From: an uncultured Eubacteriales bacterium
GTDB taxonomy: Bacteria > Bacillota > Clostridia > Oscillospirales > Oscillospiraceae
Assembly (NCBI GenBank): GCA_900549405.1
Contig: URNZ01000025.1
Location: forward strand, 1 to 24,799
Direction of reading: 5' to 3'
DNA: 24,799 nucleotides
Part shown: positions 1 through 8,662 of the stretch, piece after piece
Position numbering within the stretch: position 1 is the first letter of the stretch
Layout of the letters: each line of letters opens with the position of its first letter
The notes under the pieces: model-generated
Seen by the model: only the letters and a program-made list of their open reading frames with translations
Told to the model about the DNA's origin: nothing
The model's database searches: none
Made by a program: the position numbers and the translations under genes

Positions 1-11
1 CCCTCATCCGT

Positions 12-90
12 CATGGCTGCGCCATGCCACCTTCTCCCCTGCGGGGCGAAGGCTAAAACTCATCACTCATCACTCATCACTCCTAACTCC
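12..90. repeat. Dispersed hairpin plus heptamer repeat, copy 1
   Basis: This non-coding stretch holds two adjacent inverted repeats: CATGGC/GCCATG at 12-26, and CCTTCTCCCC (30-39) against GGGGCGAAGG (43-52). They are followed by a tandem heptamer, CTCATCA three times, running into CTCCTAACTCC at about 60-90. A related hairpin-plus-heptamer unit recurs at 20295-20355, and a hairpin of the same type is at 23754-23778. It resembles the short palindromic intergenic repeats that are common in gut Firmicutes. No function can be read from the sequence. Confidence 0.6.
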
Positions 91-96
91 CCAACA

Positions 97-125
97 TTGC
101 CACCACCTCAAAAATCGGCTATAAT
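97..125 (+). promoter_or_regulatory. Sigma-A promoter of the ymdB operon
   Basis: A -35 box TTGCCA (97-102) is followed after exactly 17 bases by a perfect TATAAT (120-125). It lies 50 bases upstream of the ATG at 175. It is the same arrangement as the promoters at 15056-15084 and 23855-23883. Confidence 0.75.
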
Positions 126-174
126 AGCTCTATCCCCGCTCAGCAGGCGGGATGATTTTAAGGAGGACACAGCT

Positions 175-951
175 ATGCTTTTGAATATATTGGCCGTTGG
201 CGACGTGGTGGGCGAGGGCGGCCTGGACATTCTCTCCCGCCGTCTGGACGGGCTGCGGCAGGAGACACAGGCCAACTTTGTGGTGGTCAACGGGGAGAAC
301 GCCTCCGGCGTGGGCATCACCCCCGCCCAGGCCCGGCGGATTCTGGAGGCCGGGGCCGACGTGATCACCCTGGGCAATCACACCTGGAACCGGCTTCAGA
401 TCGGGGACTATCTGGACAAGGAGGAGCGCATTCTCCGCCCCGCCAACTACGCCGGGCGGGTGCCGGGCCGGGGCATGGGCATCTACTCCTGCAAGGGGCT
501 GCGCATCGCCGTTCTGAATCTGATGGGCCGGGCGGAGCTGAACTCCAACCTGGACAACCCCTTTAAAATGGCCAACAGCCTGCTGCGCAGCGGCGGCTTC
601 GACCTGGCCCTGGTGGACTTCCACGCCGAGGCCACCAGCGAAAAGGGCGCCATGGGCTGGTTTCTGGACGGCAAGGTCCAGGCCGTGTGGGGCACCCACA
701 CCCACGTGCCCACCGCCGACTGTCAGATCCTGCCCCGGGGCACCGGCTTTGTCACCGACCTCGGCATGACCGGCCCCAGCCGCTCCGTCCTGGGCATCAA
801 GCCGGAGAACTCCATCAACCTGTTTATGGGCGGCCTGCCCCGGCGGTATGAGGAGGCGGAGGGCAACTGCAAGCTCAACGCCTGCCTGTTCACCATCGAC
901 ACGGAGAAAAAGCGCTGCACCGGCGTCCGCCGGGCGGATATTCAGGAGTGA
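175..951 (+). CDS. ymdB: YmdB-family metallophosphoesterase (TIGR00282)
   Basis: This is a cytosolic metallophosphoesterase of the YmdB family. The Bacillus subtilis member hydrolyses 2',3'-cyclic nucleotides and influences biofilm and motility decisions. The 258-residue length matches the family (about 260). Family motifs are visible: GDVVGEGG near residue 8, VNGENASGVG near 40, GNHTW near 68, and GTHTHVPTAD near 175, which supply the di-metal Asp, Glu, Asn and His ligands. The open frame extends upstream into repeat DNA, but AAGGAGGA at about 160-167 and the promoter at 97-125 fix the start at 175. It overlaps the next gene's reading frame region at its stop codon, so it leads a three-gene operon. 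In Bacillus the gene follows rny; here it does not. Confidence 0.9.
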   Translation: MLLNILAVGDVVGEGGLDILSRRLDGLRQETQANFVVVNGENASGVGITPAQARRILEAGADVITLGNHTWNRLQIGDYLDKEERILRPANYAGRVPGRGMGIYSCKGLRIAVLNLMGRAELNSNLDNPFKMANSLLRSGGFDLALVDFHAEATSEKGAMGWFLDGKVQAVWGTHTHVPTADCQILPRGTGFVTDLGMTGPSRSVLGIKPENSINLFMGGLPRRYEEAEGNCKLNACLFTIDTEKKRCTGVRRADIQE

Positions 952-956
952 AGCCC

Positions 957-2039
957 ATGCTGAACATCATTCACGGGGCGGACTTCCATCTGGACAGCCC
1001 CTTTTCCGGCCTCAGCCCGGAGCGGGCGGCCCAGCGGCGGGGGGAGCAGCGGGACCTGCTGACCCGCCTGGCCCAGCTGGCCCGGGAGAAGCAGGCCGAC
1101 CTGGTGCTGCTGTCCGGCGACCTGATGGACGGGGAGACCGTCTATCGGGAGACGGCCCAGGCTCTCTCCCAGGCATTGGGCGGCATCCCCTGCCCGGTGT
1201 TCCTGGCCCCGGGCAACCACGACTGCTATAGCCCCTCCTCGGTGTACGCCACCCTGGACTGGCCGGACAACGTCCACATCTTCACTTCTCCCGCTGTGGA
1301 GGGGGTGGACCTGCCCCAGCTCAACTGCACCGTCTATGGCCGGGCCTTCTGTTCCCCCCACGAGACGGACTCCCCCCTGGCCGGCTTTCAGGCGGCGGAG
1401 GACGGACGGCTGACGCTGGCCTGTCTCCACGGGGACACGGCCCCCGGCAGCGGCTACGGCCCCATCTCCCAGGAGGAGATCGCCGCCAGCGGCCTGGACT
1501 ATCTGGCCCTGGGCCACGTCCACCAGTACAGCGGCCTGCAGCGGGCGGGGCGGACCGTCTGGGCCTATCCCGGCTGTCCCGAGGGCCGGGGCTTTGACGA
1601 GACGGGGGAGAAGGGCGTGCTGCTCCTCCACGCCCAGCCGGGACAGGTGGTGGGGGAGTTCGTCCCCCTGTGCCGCCGCCGGTATCAGGACATCCGGGTG
1701 GACGTCACCGGCTCTGACCCCCTGGACGCCGTGCTGAATGCTCTGCCCCCGGCCACGGAGGAGGACATCTATCGCATCACCCTTACCGGGGCCTGCACCG
1801 CCCCGGATCTGGCCAGACTGCAGCGGGCCCTGGCCCCCCGGTTCTACGGTCTGACCGTGCGGGACGAGACCCGGCTGCCCCAGGACCTGTGGCAGCGGCG
1901 GGAGGAGGACAGCCTGACAGGGCTGTTCCTCAGCCACATGTGGGACTTGTGCCAGCAGCGGCCCGACGACCCCGTCTGCCGTCTGGCCGCCCGCTTCGGT
2001 CTGGCCGCACTGGAAAACGGGGAGGACATCTGCCCATGA
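957..2039 (+). CDS. YhaO/SbcD-like DNA repair metallophosphoesterase
   Basis: This is a calcineurin-like phosphoesterase of the SbcD/Mre11 type, the predicted nuclease partner of the ATPase encoded next. The order of motifs is the Mre11 one: GADFHLDSPF near the N-terminus (Asp and His), LLSGDLMDG near 45, APGNHDCY near 80, CLHGD near 158, and LGHVHQYSG near 183. A C-terminal capping region follows. At about 360 residues it fits the YhaO family. AGGAG at 944-948 sits 8 bases before the ATG at 957. A GTG at 948 would give three more residues but lies inside that ribosome site, so 957 is preferred. Its stop overlaps the next start (ATGA), which suggests translational coupling. Confidence 0.88.
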   Translation: MLNIIHGADFHLDSPFSGLSPERAAQRRGEQRDLLTRLAQLAREKQADLVLLSGDLMDGETVYRETAQALSQALGGIPCPVFLAPGNHDCYSPSSVYATLDWPDNVHIFTSPAVEGVDLPQLNCTVYGRAFCSPHETDSPLAGFQAAEDGRLTLACLHGDTAPGSGYGPISQEEIAASGLDYLALGHVHQYSGLQRAGRTVWAYPGCPEGRGFDETGEKGVLLLHAQPGQVVGEFVPLCRRRYQDIRVDVTGSDPLDAVLNALPPATEEDIYRITLTGACTAPDLARLQRALAPRFYGLTVRDETRLPQDLWQRREEDSLTGLFLSHMWDLCQQRPDDPVCRLAARFGLAALENGEDICP

Positions 2040-4240
2040 AAATCAGAACCATGACCGCCATCTTCGGCAAGCTGGACCGGGCCCGGCTGGAGCTGGGGGA
2101 CGGTCTGAACCTGATCTGCGCCCCCAACGAGGGGGGAAAATCCACCTGGTGTGCCTTCTGGCAGGCCATGCTCTATGGCTTCGACACCCGGGAGCGGGAC
2201 CGGAAGGGCCATCTGGCGGAGAAAAACCGCTATCAGCCCTGGTCCGGGACCCCCATGGCCGGGGAGCTGGAGGTGGAGTGGCGGGGCCGGGATATCACCA
2301 TCCGCCGGGGCCCCAAAAACGGCGCACCCTTCGCCGCCTTCTCCGCCGTGTACACCGGGACGGAGGAGCCGGTACCCGGTCTCACCGCCGACACCTGCGG
2401 GGAGCTGCTCACCGGCGTGGGCCGGGAGGTGTTTCAGCGCTCCGCCTTCCTGGGCAGCGGGGGAGACCTGTCCGTCACCGCCGCCCCAGAGCTGGAGCGG
2501 CGCATCGCCGCCCTGGTCTCCTCCGGCCAGGAGGACGTGTCCTTTTCCCAGACCCAGGCCCGCCTGCGGGAGTGGCTCAACCGCCGCCGGGTGAACAAGA
2601 GCGTGGGCCAGATCCCCAAGCTGGAGCAGGAGCTGTCCCAGGTGGAGGAGCAGCTGAGCCAGCGCTCCGCCCTGTGCGGGGAGATCGCCCATCTGGAGGA
2701 GACCGTCCGGGCCTTAGAGGGGCAGCGGGCCGACGCCCTCTCCCGCCTCCGCCGCAGCCGTCTGGCCGCCCAGAATCAGCTGGACCAGACCCGGCAGGAG
2801 GCCCGGTCCGCCCTGGACGAGGCCCGGGAGCAGCTGGCTCAGCTGGAGCAATACGGCCCCCTCCCGCCGAAAGGCCGGCTGAAACAGGCCCAGGGGGAGC
2901 TGCAATACTTAAAGGTGCTGGACGAGGAGATCCGCCAGGCCGAGGCCGACCACAAGGCGGCGGAGGACCACTATGTCCAGACTCAGATCGCCATCCAGGA
3001 CCAGCACTTCCCCGGTCTCACCGGGGAGGAGGCTCTGGCCCAGGTCCACAAGGACCTGGACCAGCACCGCAGCTGTCTGGCACAGGCCGAAAAGAAAGCC
3101 CTGTGGGCCAAGCTCCTGCCCCTGTTGGGCCTGCTGGCCGCTGCGGGCGGCGGGGCCTTCGGCTATTTCGTCCAAGGGCAGCCCGTTGGCCTGCCCCTGG
3201 CCGCCGGAGCAGCCGTATTTGTGCTGACCCTGATCGTTTCCAGCGTGTGCCGGAGCAAGGCTCGGGGGCTGAAAGACCGGGGAGAAAAAATTCTGGCCCG
3301 CTATGGGGTCGATGACCCAGACGCTCTGCTGCCCCTGGCGGAGGACTATCAGGCCCGCCGCCGTGCTGCCGACCAGGCAGCCGAACAGCTGAAGGCCGTC
3401 CGGGGAGCTCTGAATGACCGCCGGGCCCGGCGGGAGAACAGCCAGGCCGATCTGCTGCGCTTCGCCCGCTCCTTTGCCCCCCAGGTCAGCAGTCTGTTCG
3501 GGGTGTCCGCCGCCCTGTCCCGGGCGCTGGGGCTGGACCACGAAGCGGAGCTGACCCGTCAGCGGGTGGCCGAGCGCCGCCGCCGGCTGGACGACCTGCC
3601 CCAGCAGGCGGGGGGAGCCGCCGTGCAGGACGACCCCGCTTTGACCCGCACCGCCGCCCGGCTGGACCAGGCCCGTCAGGCGCTGGACCAGGCCCTGGGC
3701 CGTCAGGCCGCTTTGGGCGACCCAGCCGCCCTGTGCGCCCGCCGGGAGCAGCTTCAACAGCAGCTGGAGCAGCGGCGGCAGGAGCACCAGGCCCTCACCC
3801 TGGCCCTGTCCGCACTGGAGCAGGCCAACGCCCGGCTGCAGGAGCGGTTTTCCCCCGCCCTGAACCGGCTGGCCGGGGAGTATCTCTCCCGGCTCACCGG
3901 GCAGCGCTACCGCCGGGTGTCCTTCACTCGGGAGCTGGAGGGCTCTGCCGCCACGGCGGACGACCTGTCCCCCCGCAGTGCCCTGTCCCTGTCCCGGGGC
4001 ACGGCGGACCAGCTGTACCTGTCCCTGCGCCTGGCGGTGTGCCGCCTGTGTCTTCCGGAAAAGCCCCCCATCGTGCTGGACGATGCCCTGGCCGCCTTTG
4101 ACGACCAGCGCCTGGGGTATGCGCTGGACCTGCTCCAAGAACTCGCCCAGGACCAGCAGGTGCTCCTCTTCACCTGCCACCGCCGGGAGGGAGAACTGCT
4201 GACCGGAACTCCCGGCGTCACCAAACTGGCGCTGCCCTGA
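2036..4240 (+). CDS. YhaN/SbcC-like AAA ATPase with internal membrane segments
   Basis: This is an SMC/Rad50-type ATPase of 734 residues, the predicted partner of the preceding nuclease in DNA end or secondary-structure processing. The N-terminal half-domain has a Walker A loop, APNEGGKST (29-37). Its first residue is Ala where GPN is usual. The C-terminal half has the signature LSRGTADQLYLSLRLA near 650-668 and Walker B PIVLDDALAAFDD near 676-689. Between them lie Gln/Glu/Arg-rich coiled coils. In place of a zinc hook there are two hydrophobic segments at about 361-400, predicting a membrane-anchored coiled-coil tip as in other YhaN-like proteins. The ATG overlaps the previous stop. An in-frame extension upstream from 1889 only shadows the nuclease gene. 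Confidence 0.88.
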   Translation: MKIRTMTAIFGKLDRARLELGDGLNLICAPNEGGKSTWCAFWQAMLYGFDTRERDRKGHLAEKNRYQPWSGTPMAGELEVEWRGRDITIRRGPKNGAPFAAFSAVYTGTEEPVPGLTADTCGELLTGVGREVFQRSAFLGSGGDLSVTAAPELERRIAALVSSGQEDVSFSQTQARLREWLNRRRVNKSVGQIPKLEQELSQVEEQLSQRSALCGEIAHLEETVRALEGQRADALSRLRRSRLAAQNQLDQTRQEARSALDEAREQLAQLEQYGPLPPKGRLKQAQGELQYLKVLDEEIRQAEADHKAAEDHYVQTQIAIQDQHFPGLTGEEALAQVHKDLDQHRSCLAQAEKKALWAKLLPLLGLLAAAGGGAFGYFVQGQPVGLPLAAGAAVFVLTLIVSSVCRSKARGLKDRGEKILARYGVDDPDALLPLAEDYQARRRAADQAAEQLKAVRGALNDRRARRENSQADLLRFARSFAPQVSSLFGVSAALSRALGLDHEAELTRQRVAERRRRLDDLPQQAGGAAVQDDPALTRTAARLDQARQALDQALGRQAALGDPAALCARREQLQQQLEQRRQEHQALTLALSALEQANARLQERFSPALNRLAGEYLSRLTGQRYRRVSFTRELEGSAATADDLSPRSALSLSRGTADQLYLSLRLAVCRLCLPEKPPIVLDDALAAFDDQRLGYALDLLQELAQDQQVLLFTCHRREGELLTGTPGVTKLALP

Positions 4241-4258
4241 ACCTTGCATAAAAACGTC

Positions 4259-4292
4259 GAAGCCGCCCGCGCATTGCTGCGCGGGCGGCTTC
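4259..4292. terminator. Bidirectional intrinsic terminator
   Basis: A perfect 14-base stem (4259-4272 with 4279-4292) has a 6-base loop. On the minus strand the stem is followed by a T-run (complement of the A-run at about 4250-4254), so it suits the convergent minus-strand operon best. On the plus strand the tail is only mildly T-rich. It separates the ymdB-yhaO-yhaN operon from the DUF2088 gene. Confidence 0.8.
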
Positions 4293-4343
4293 TGGCTTGT
4301 TGAAATCCGCTCCTTTGCTTCAAGAAGGAGGAACTCACATGAT

Positions 4344-5585
4344 TTATACGGGGCCTAACAGCTCCAGTCGGGGGTCGGCCTTTACCACATCCAGCAGGTC
4401 CTCCGACACCTGGATCTCCTCCATGTGGAGGGTGTCCCGGATGCGGACGATCTTCAGTTTCTCCGGGTCGTTGTCCCGCAGGACCTTCACGGCCACCCGA
4501 ATGGCCTCCTCCTCGTCGGCGGCCACCAGGGGGATCTTGCAGTCGTCCAGACAGCCCAGGGCGATGTCGTTGGCATACATGGCCTCCATGTTAAGCTGGT
4601 CGAACAGCTTGCGGGTGGTCACGTCGAAGATGCCGATGCCCACTGCGCTGCCGTGGGAGGCCGGGGAGACGTCCAGCACCACCATGCGGCCAATTTTGGG
4701 CACGGGGAGGACGAACTCCTTCAGCAGAAAGCTCTTGCCCAGAATATTGGGGTCATAGCCGTTGCCCGAGATGTCCTTGCCGATCTGCTCCACCACCAGC
4801 ACGTCGATGTCCGGGATCATGAGGATGGGCATATTCTTTCGGGAGAGCATCACCAGCTCCGCCTCCCGCTCCAGCATCTGCCCGGCGGGGACGGCCTCCA
4901 CCAGCAGGGTCTGGTCATAGGCGTTTTCCATAATGGCCACGCCAAAGCCCACCTTTGCCCGGGACAGGATCAGGCGGGTGGCCTCCCGCAGGGTGTCGCC
5001 GAAATAGCTGAAGTCCGCCTTGTGGATGGCGGTGCAGCCCTTGTGGTGGCCCAGGCCGATGACCAGCATCTTGCACATGCCGCTCTGGATGGTGTCCACA
5101 AAGTCGGTGTGCAGCTTCACCCGGTTGATGGGGATGACCAGGTCGGCCTGCTCCAGGCAGAGCTTGTCGAAATAGACCTGGATGCCCCGGCTGGTGCTGC
5201 CCAGCAGCTCCACGTCGTTGTTGGCGACCACCGGGATGCCCATGGCCTCCTGGGTAATACCATAGGTGTGCAATATCTCCAGCTGCCCCTCCAGGGTGCC
5301 GCCGCCGTGGCTGCCCATGGCGGCCACGATATATGGCTCGGCGCCCAAAGCCAGCAGCTGGTCCACCACGCACTTGACGATGCGGGACAGGTTGCGGATG
5401 CCCCGGCTGCCCACGGCCAGGGCCACCCGCATCCCGGGCTTTACCTGAGTGCGTATCTCCGCCTTGGCAAACTCCCGGGCCACGGTGCCCTCGATGTCCT
5501 CCAGATGTTCTTTGTTGAAGGACTGGCGCACCCGATACATCTTCGGCAGCGGACGCTTTAGATCCTCTTCCAGCAGCAGAGGCAT
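4344..5585 (-). CDS. LarA-like (DUF2088, lactate racemase domain) protein
   Basis: This 413-residue protein looks like a distant relative of nickel-pincer lactate racemase LarA. The N-terminal domain has the nucleotide-binding-like region around GSRGIRNLSRIV (59-70) and GSHGGGT (91-97, His93), which aligns with the LarA catalytic His region. It is followed by KLHTDF (His159) and SGMCK (Lys172), which may correspond to the second catalytic His and the cofactor-binding Lys; the spacing differs from classical LarA. Family members racemise or epimerise alpha-hydroxy acids, so a role in preparing the imported acid for the AcnX dehydratase is plausible inference. It is the last gene of the six-gene operon, 42 bases after dctM, with AAGGAGGG before the ATG. 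No larB, larC or larE lies in the window. Confidence 0.7.
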   Translation of the reverse strand: MPLLLEEDLKRPLPKMYRVRQSFNKEHLEDIEGTVAREFAKAEIRTQVKPGMRVALAVGSRGIRNLSRIVKCVVDQLLALGAEPYIVAAMGSHGGGTLEGQLEILHTYGITQEAMGIPVVANNDVELLGSTSRGIQVYFDKLCLEQADLVIPINRVKLHTDFVDTIQSGMCKMLVIGLGHHKGCTAIHKADFSYFGDTLREATRLILSRAKVGFGVAIMENAYDQTLLVEAVPAGQMLEREAELVMLSRKNMPILMIPDIDVLVVEQIGKDISGNGYDPNILGKSFLLKEFVLPVPKIGRMVVLDVSPASHGSAVGIGIFDVTTRKLFDQLNMEAMYANDIALGCLDDCKIPLVAADEEEAIRVAVKVLRDNDPEKLKIVRIRDTLHMEEIQVSEDLLDVVKADPRLELLGPV

Positions 5586-5627
5586 TTCGCTCCCTCCTTA
5601 TTACGCTTCTAAATTTACGCTTTTAAT

Positions 5628-6911
5628 TTACTTGCCCATCAGGTGCAGCACGCCCATGGTCACCGGCTCCACAAAGGTGACCAGCATCAGCACCACCAAC
5701 AGAGAGAGGATAAAGCGCAGGGTGGGCTTGATCATGCGGCTCATGGGTTCCTTGGAAATAGCCGAGGCCACGAACAGGTCGATGCCATAGGGCGGGGTGA
5801 CAAAGCCGATGGCCAGGTTCATGGTCAGCATAATGCCGAACTGAATGGGGGTCATGCCCAGGTTGGTGACGATGGGCAGCAGAATGGGGGACAGAATGAT
5901 GGTGGCGGGGATGTTGTCGATGAGACAGCCCACGCCCAGCAGCAGCAGGTTGATGAGCAGCAACAGTAAGATCCGGTTGTCCGTTACGCCCAAAATAATA
6001 GCGGCGATGCGGGCAGGGATTTTTTCCATGGTGAGGTAGGCGGCAAAGGCCATGGAGAAGCCCACCATAAAGGTGGTCATGCCGTTGACGTTGATGCTGT
6101 CGTACAGGGACTTGTACACATCCACCAGCCGGAATTCCTTATATACGAACACGCTGACGATCACGCAGTATACCACCGCGATCACCGCCGACTCCGTGGG
6201 GGTAAACTTGCCGGAATAGATGCCGCCCAGGATGATGACCGGGGTCATCAGGGCCCAGAAGGCCTCCTTAAAGGACTTCCACACGTCCCGCAGACTGGGG
6301 CACTTGCCCGTGGTCTGATAGCCCTCTTTTTTCGAGACGATCACGCACACCACGATCAGGGCCACGCCCATGAGCACGCCGGGCAGGATGCCCGCGATGA
6401 ACAGGTCGCTCACCGACTGGTTGGTGACCACGGCATAGATGACGAAGGGGATGCTGGGAGGAATGATGACGCCGATGGTGCCGGCGGAGGCGGCCAGGGA
6501 GGCGCTGAAGGCCTTGTCATAGCCCCGCTTGGTCATCTCGGGGATCATAAAGCCGCCGATGGCGGAGGTGGTGGCCATGGCCGAGCCGGAGATGGCCGCA
6601 AAGATCATACAGGCCAGGGTGGTCACAATGGCCAGGCCGCCGGTGATCCAGCCCAAAAGCGTGTCGCAGAAGTCCACGATGCGCCGGGCCACGCCGCCGG
6701 TGCTCATCAGGTTCCCGGCCAGCATGAAGAAGGGGATGGCCATCAGGGGGAAGGAGTCCACGCCGGTGATGGCGTTCTGTGTGATGAGCGCCAGGGGCAT
6801 GTTGGTAAAGCACACCAGGGTCACCAGGGTAGAGATGCCGATGGCATAGCCGATGGGGATGGTCAGAATGACCAGCAGAATAAAGGTGCCAAACAGAACC
6901 AGTATGTCCAT
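5628..6911 (-). CDS. dctM: TRAP transporter large permease (DctM family)
   Basis: This is the 12-TM-type integral membrane subunit of a TRAP transporter, which uses the sodium or proton gradient to import an organic acid delivered by DctP. The 427-residue length is typical. Hydrophobic helices run through the whole chain, and family-typical stretches are visible: ANGLM-like FFMLAGNLMSTGGVA near 61-75, SGSAMATTSAIGGFMIPEM near 113-131, PPSIPFVIYA near 151-160, and a C-terminal GFVTPPYGIDLFVAS. Its ATG directly abuts the dctQ stop codon, so the two membrane subunits are probably translated together. The substrate cannot be read from this subunit. Confidence 0.93.
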   Translation of the reverse strand: MDILVLFGTFILLVILTIPIGYAIGISTLVTLVCFTNMPLALITQNAITGVDSFPLMAIPFFMLAGNLMSTGGVARRIVDFCDTLLGWITGGLAIVTTLACMIFAAISGSAMATTSAIGGFMIPEMTKRGYDKAFSASLAASAGTIGVIIPPSIPFVIYAVVTNQSVSDLFIAGILPGVLMGVALIVVCVIVSKKEGYQTTGKCPSLRDVWKSFKEAFWALMTPVIILGGIYSGKFTPTESAVIAVVYCVIVSVFVYKEFRLVDVYKSLYDSINVNGMTTFMVGFSMAFAAYLTMEKIPARIAAIILGVTDNRILLLLLINLLLLGVGCLIDNIPATIILSPILLPIVTNLGMTPIQFGIMLTMNLAIGFVTPPYGIDLFVASAISKEPMSRMIKPTLRFILSLLVVLMLVTFVEPVTMGVLHLMGK

Positions 6912-7424
6912 TTACGCCTCAGCCTCCTTTATCTCGCTCTCGCCGGACCCGCCGCCCAGTTTCTTGACAGAGGTGACGATCTGGCCGATGATCCGCAGAC
7001 CCACCACAAGCTGGCTGAAGGGCAGGGAGGCATAGACGATCCACATGGGGATCTTCAGGGCGGTGGAGCTGTTGCCCCGGGCCTTCATGGACATGACCAG
7101 GTCAAAGCCATACTTGACCAGGAACACGCAGAACAGCAGCAGGATCACGTTGGCCATGATGGCCAGCACCAGCTTTCCCCGGCCCTTCAGCTTGTTAGAC
7201 AGCATATCCATGCGGATATGGTCGTTGCCCTTCATAGACACGCTGGTGCCCAGCCAGATCTGCCAGATGAACACATAGCGGGCCAGCTCCTCGCTCCAGG
7301 ACAGGGAGTTGTTGAATACGTAACGCATTACCACCTGTACAAAGATCAGCAGGGTGGTAAAGGCAAGGCTTATCACCAAAAGGTGCGCTTCCAACGAGTT
7401 ATAGAAGCCAATGACTTTTTTCAT
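6912..7424 (-). CDS. dctQ: TRAP transporter small permease (DctQ family)
   Basis: This is the four-helix small membrane subunit that pairs with DctM. Its 170 residues show four hydrophobic segments at about 13-35, 48-68, 87-110 and 128-150. The family-typical WSEELARYVFIWQIWLG occurs near 43-59. A GAGGTGG ribosome site precedes the ATG. It follows dctP after a strong hairpin (7447-7478) and abuts dctM. The short charged tail (EIKEAEA) is unremarkable. Confidence 0.9.
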   Translation of the reverse strand: MKKVIGFYNSLEAHLLVISLAFTTLLIFVQVVMRYVFNNSLSWSEELARYVFIWQIWLGTSVSMKGNDHIRMDMLSNKLKGRGKLVLAIMANVILLLFCVFLVKYGFDLVMSMKARGNSSTALKIPMWIVYASLPFSQLVVGLRIIGQIVTSVKKLGGGSGESEIKEAEA

Positions 7425-7446
7425 ACGCTATCCACCTCAGTTTTTT

Positions 7447-7478
7447 AAAAGGGGCTGGGTGCGGGACCCGCACCCAGC
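7447..7478 (-). terminator. Attenuator-type hairpin between dctP and dctQ
   Basis: GCTGGGTGCGGG (7454-7465) and its exact complement (7467-7478) form a 12-base arm pair around one base. Read on the minus strand, the stem is followed by CCCC and then TTTT (7447-7450). Partial termination here would give more binding protein than permease, as is usual for binding-protein transporters. Confidence 0.65.
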
Positions 7479-7502
7479 TCCTGATGGAATCGAACGGTTC
7501 GC

Positions 7503-8573
7503 TTACTGTCCGCGATAGGGTGCCACGGCATCCATCACGTCCTGGCCGAACTGCTCGGCGGCGGCGTCATACATGGGGGCCACCTTCTCGGCGAACAGAG
7601 CCTTGTTCTCGGGAGTGACATAGGTGATCTCCATGCCGGCGTCGGCCAGCTTCTGGATATACTCGTCATTCTGGCTGACCTCCAGCTCCCGCTGATAGTC
7701 CACCAGATAGGTCTTCACGCCCTCGTCCACAATGGCCTTGGCCTGATCGTCCAGGCTGTTGTAGAAGTCGGTGTTGATGCAGATGGTGCAGAAGTCATAG
7801 ATATGCTCGGTGGTGCTGAGATACTTCTGGACCTCCTGGAACTTGGACTCATAGATCAGGGAGGCGGGGTTCTCCTCGCCGTCCACGGTGCCCTGCTGCA
7901 TGGCGGTGAACAGCTCAGACCAGGCCATGGGGGTGGCGTTGGCGCCCAGCAGCTTGAACATGGTCACGAACATCTCGTTGGACATGCAGCGCATCTTCAG
8001 ACCCTTCAGGTCGTCGGGGGTCTCGATGGGCCGGACCTTGTTGGTCATGTTGCGGATGCCGTTGAAGTTATAGCCCAGGTTGGTCAGGCCCACATTGGCG
8101 TCGGCCAGCTTCTGATTCAGCAGCGTGCCCAGCTCACCGTCCACGGCGGCAAAGGCGTCATCGGTGTTGGTGAACAGATAGGGCATGGCCAGGATGCCGA
8201 AGGCATCCACATAGTTGTTCATCACGCTGGCGGAGGGAACCACCATGGTCAGGGTACCCAGGGCCACGGACTCCAGCATGGCCTCGTCGCCGCCCAGCAC
8301 GCCGTTGGGGTGGACGTCCACGGTGATGGCCCCGCCGGACTGCTCCTCTACAAAGTCCTTGAACTTCAGGCTGGCCAGGTGCAGGGAGTGGTTTTCAGAG
8401 CAGATGTGCCCCAGGGAGATGCTGTAGCTGCCGCCGGTATAGCCGGAATCGCCGGAGCCGCCGGAGGGGGCGGAGGACCCGCCGCTGGAATTGGAGGGGG
8501 TGCTGTTGTTTCCGCAGGCCGCCAGAGAAATACACATGGCCGCCGCCAGCAAGGTACTCAGAAACTTTTTCAT
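7503..8573 (-). CDS. dctP: TRAP transporter substrate-binding lipoprotein (DctP family)
   Basis: This is the extracytoplasmic solute receptor of the TRAP system, about 356 residues. The N-terminus is a lipoprotein signal: MKKFLS, a hydrophobic core, and the lipobox LAAC. A Ser/Gly/Asn-rich linker follows, which tethers the receptor to the membrane in Gram-positives. The mature domain shows DctP-family stretches such as SLGHICSENHSLHLA, VHPNGVLGGDEAMLESV, and KGLKMRCMSNEMF with the Arg that usually binds the ligand carboxylate. A longer frame reaches 8591, but GGGAG lies between the two ATGs, 8 bases before 8573, so 8573 is chosen. The ligand is probably a carboxylic acid; its identity is unknown. 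Confidence 0.92.
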   Translation of the reverse strand: MKKFLSTLLAAAMCISLAACGNNSTPSNSSGGSSAPSGGSGDSGYTGGSYSISLGHICSENHSLHLASLKFKDFVEEQSGGAITVDVHPNGVLGGDEAMLESVALGTLTMVVPSASVMNNYVDAFGILAMPYLFTNTDDAFAAVDGELGTLLNQKLADANVGLTNLGYNFNGIRNMTNKVRPIETPDDLKGLKMRCMSNEMFVTMFKLLGANATPMAWSELFTAMQQGTVDGEENPASLIYESKFQEVQKYLSTTEHIYDFCTICINTDFYNSLDDQAKAIVDEGVKTYLVDYQRELEVSQNDEYIQKLADAGMEITYVTPENKALFAEKVAPMYDAAAEQFGQDVMDAVAPYRGQ

Positions 8574-8662
8574 AAGACATGCTCCCTTCATTTCTATCCA
8601 ATTTTTAATTTAAAGTAACGCGCTCCTTATCTTGGTCTCTCGGTTTTCGCTCGTTCCCGCGC

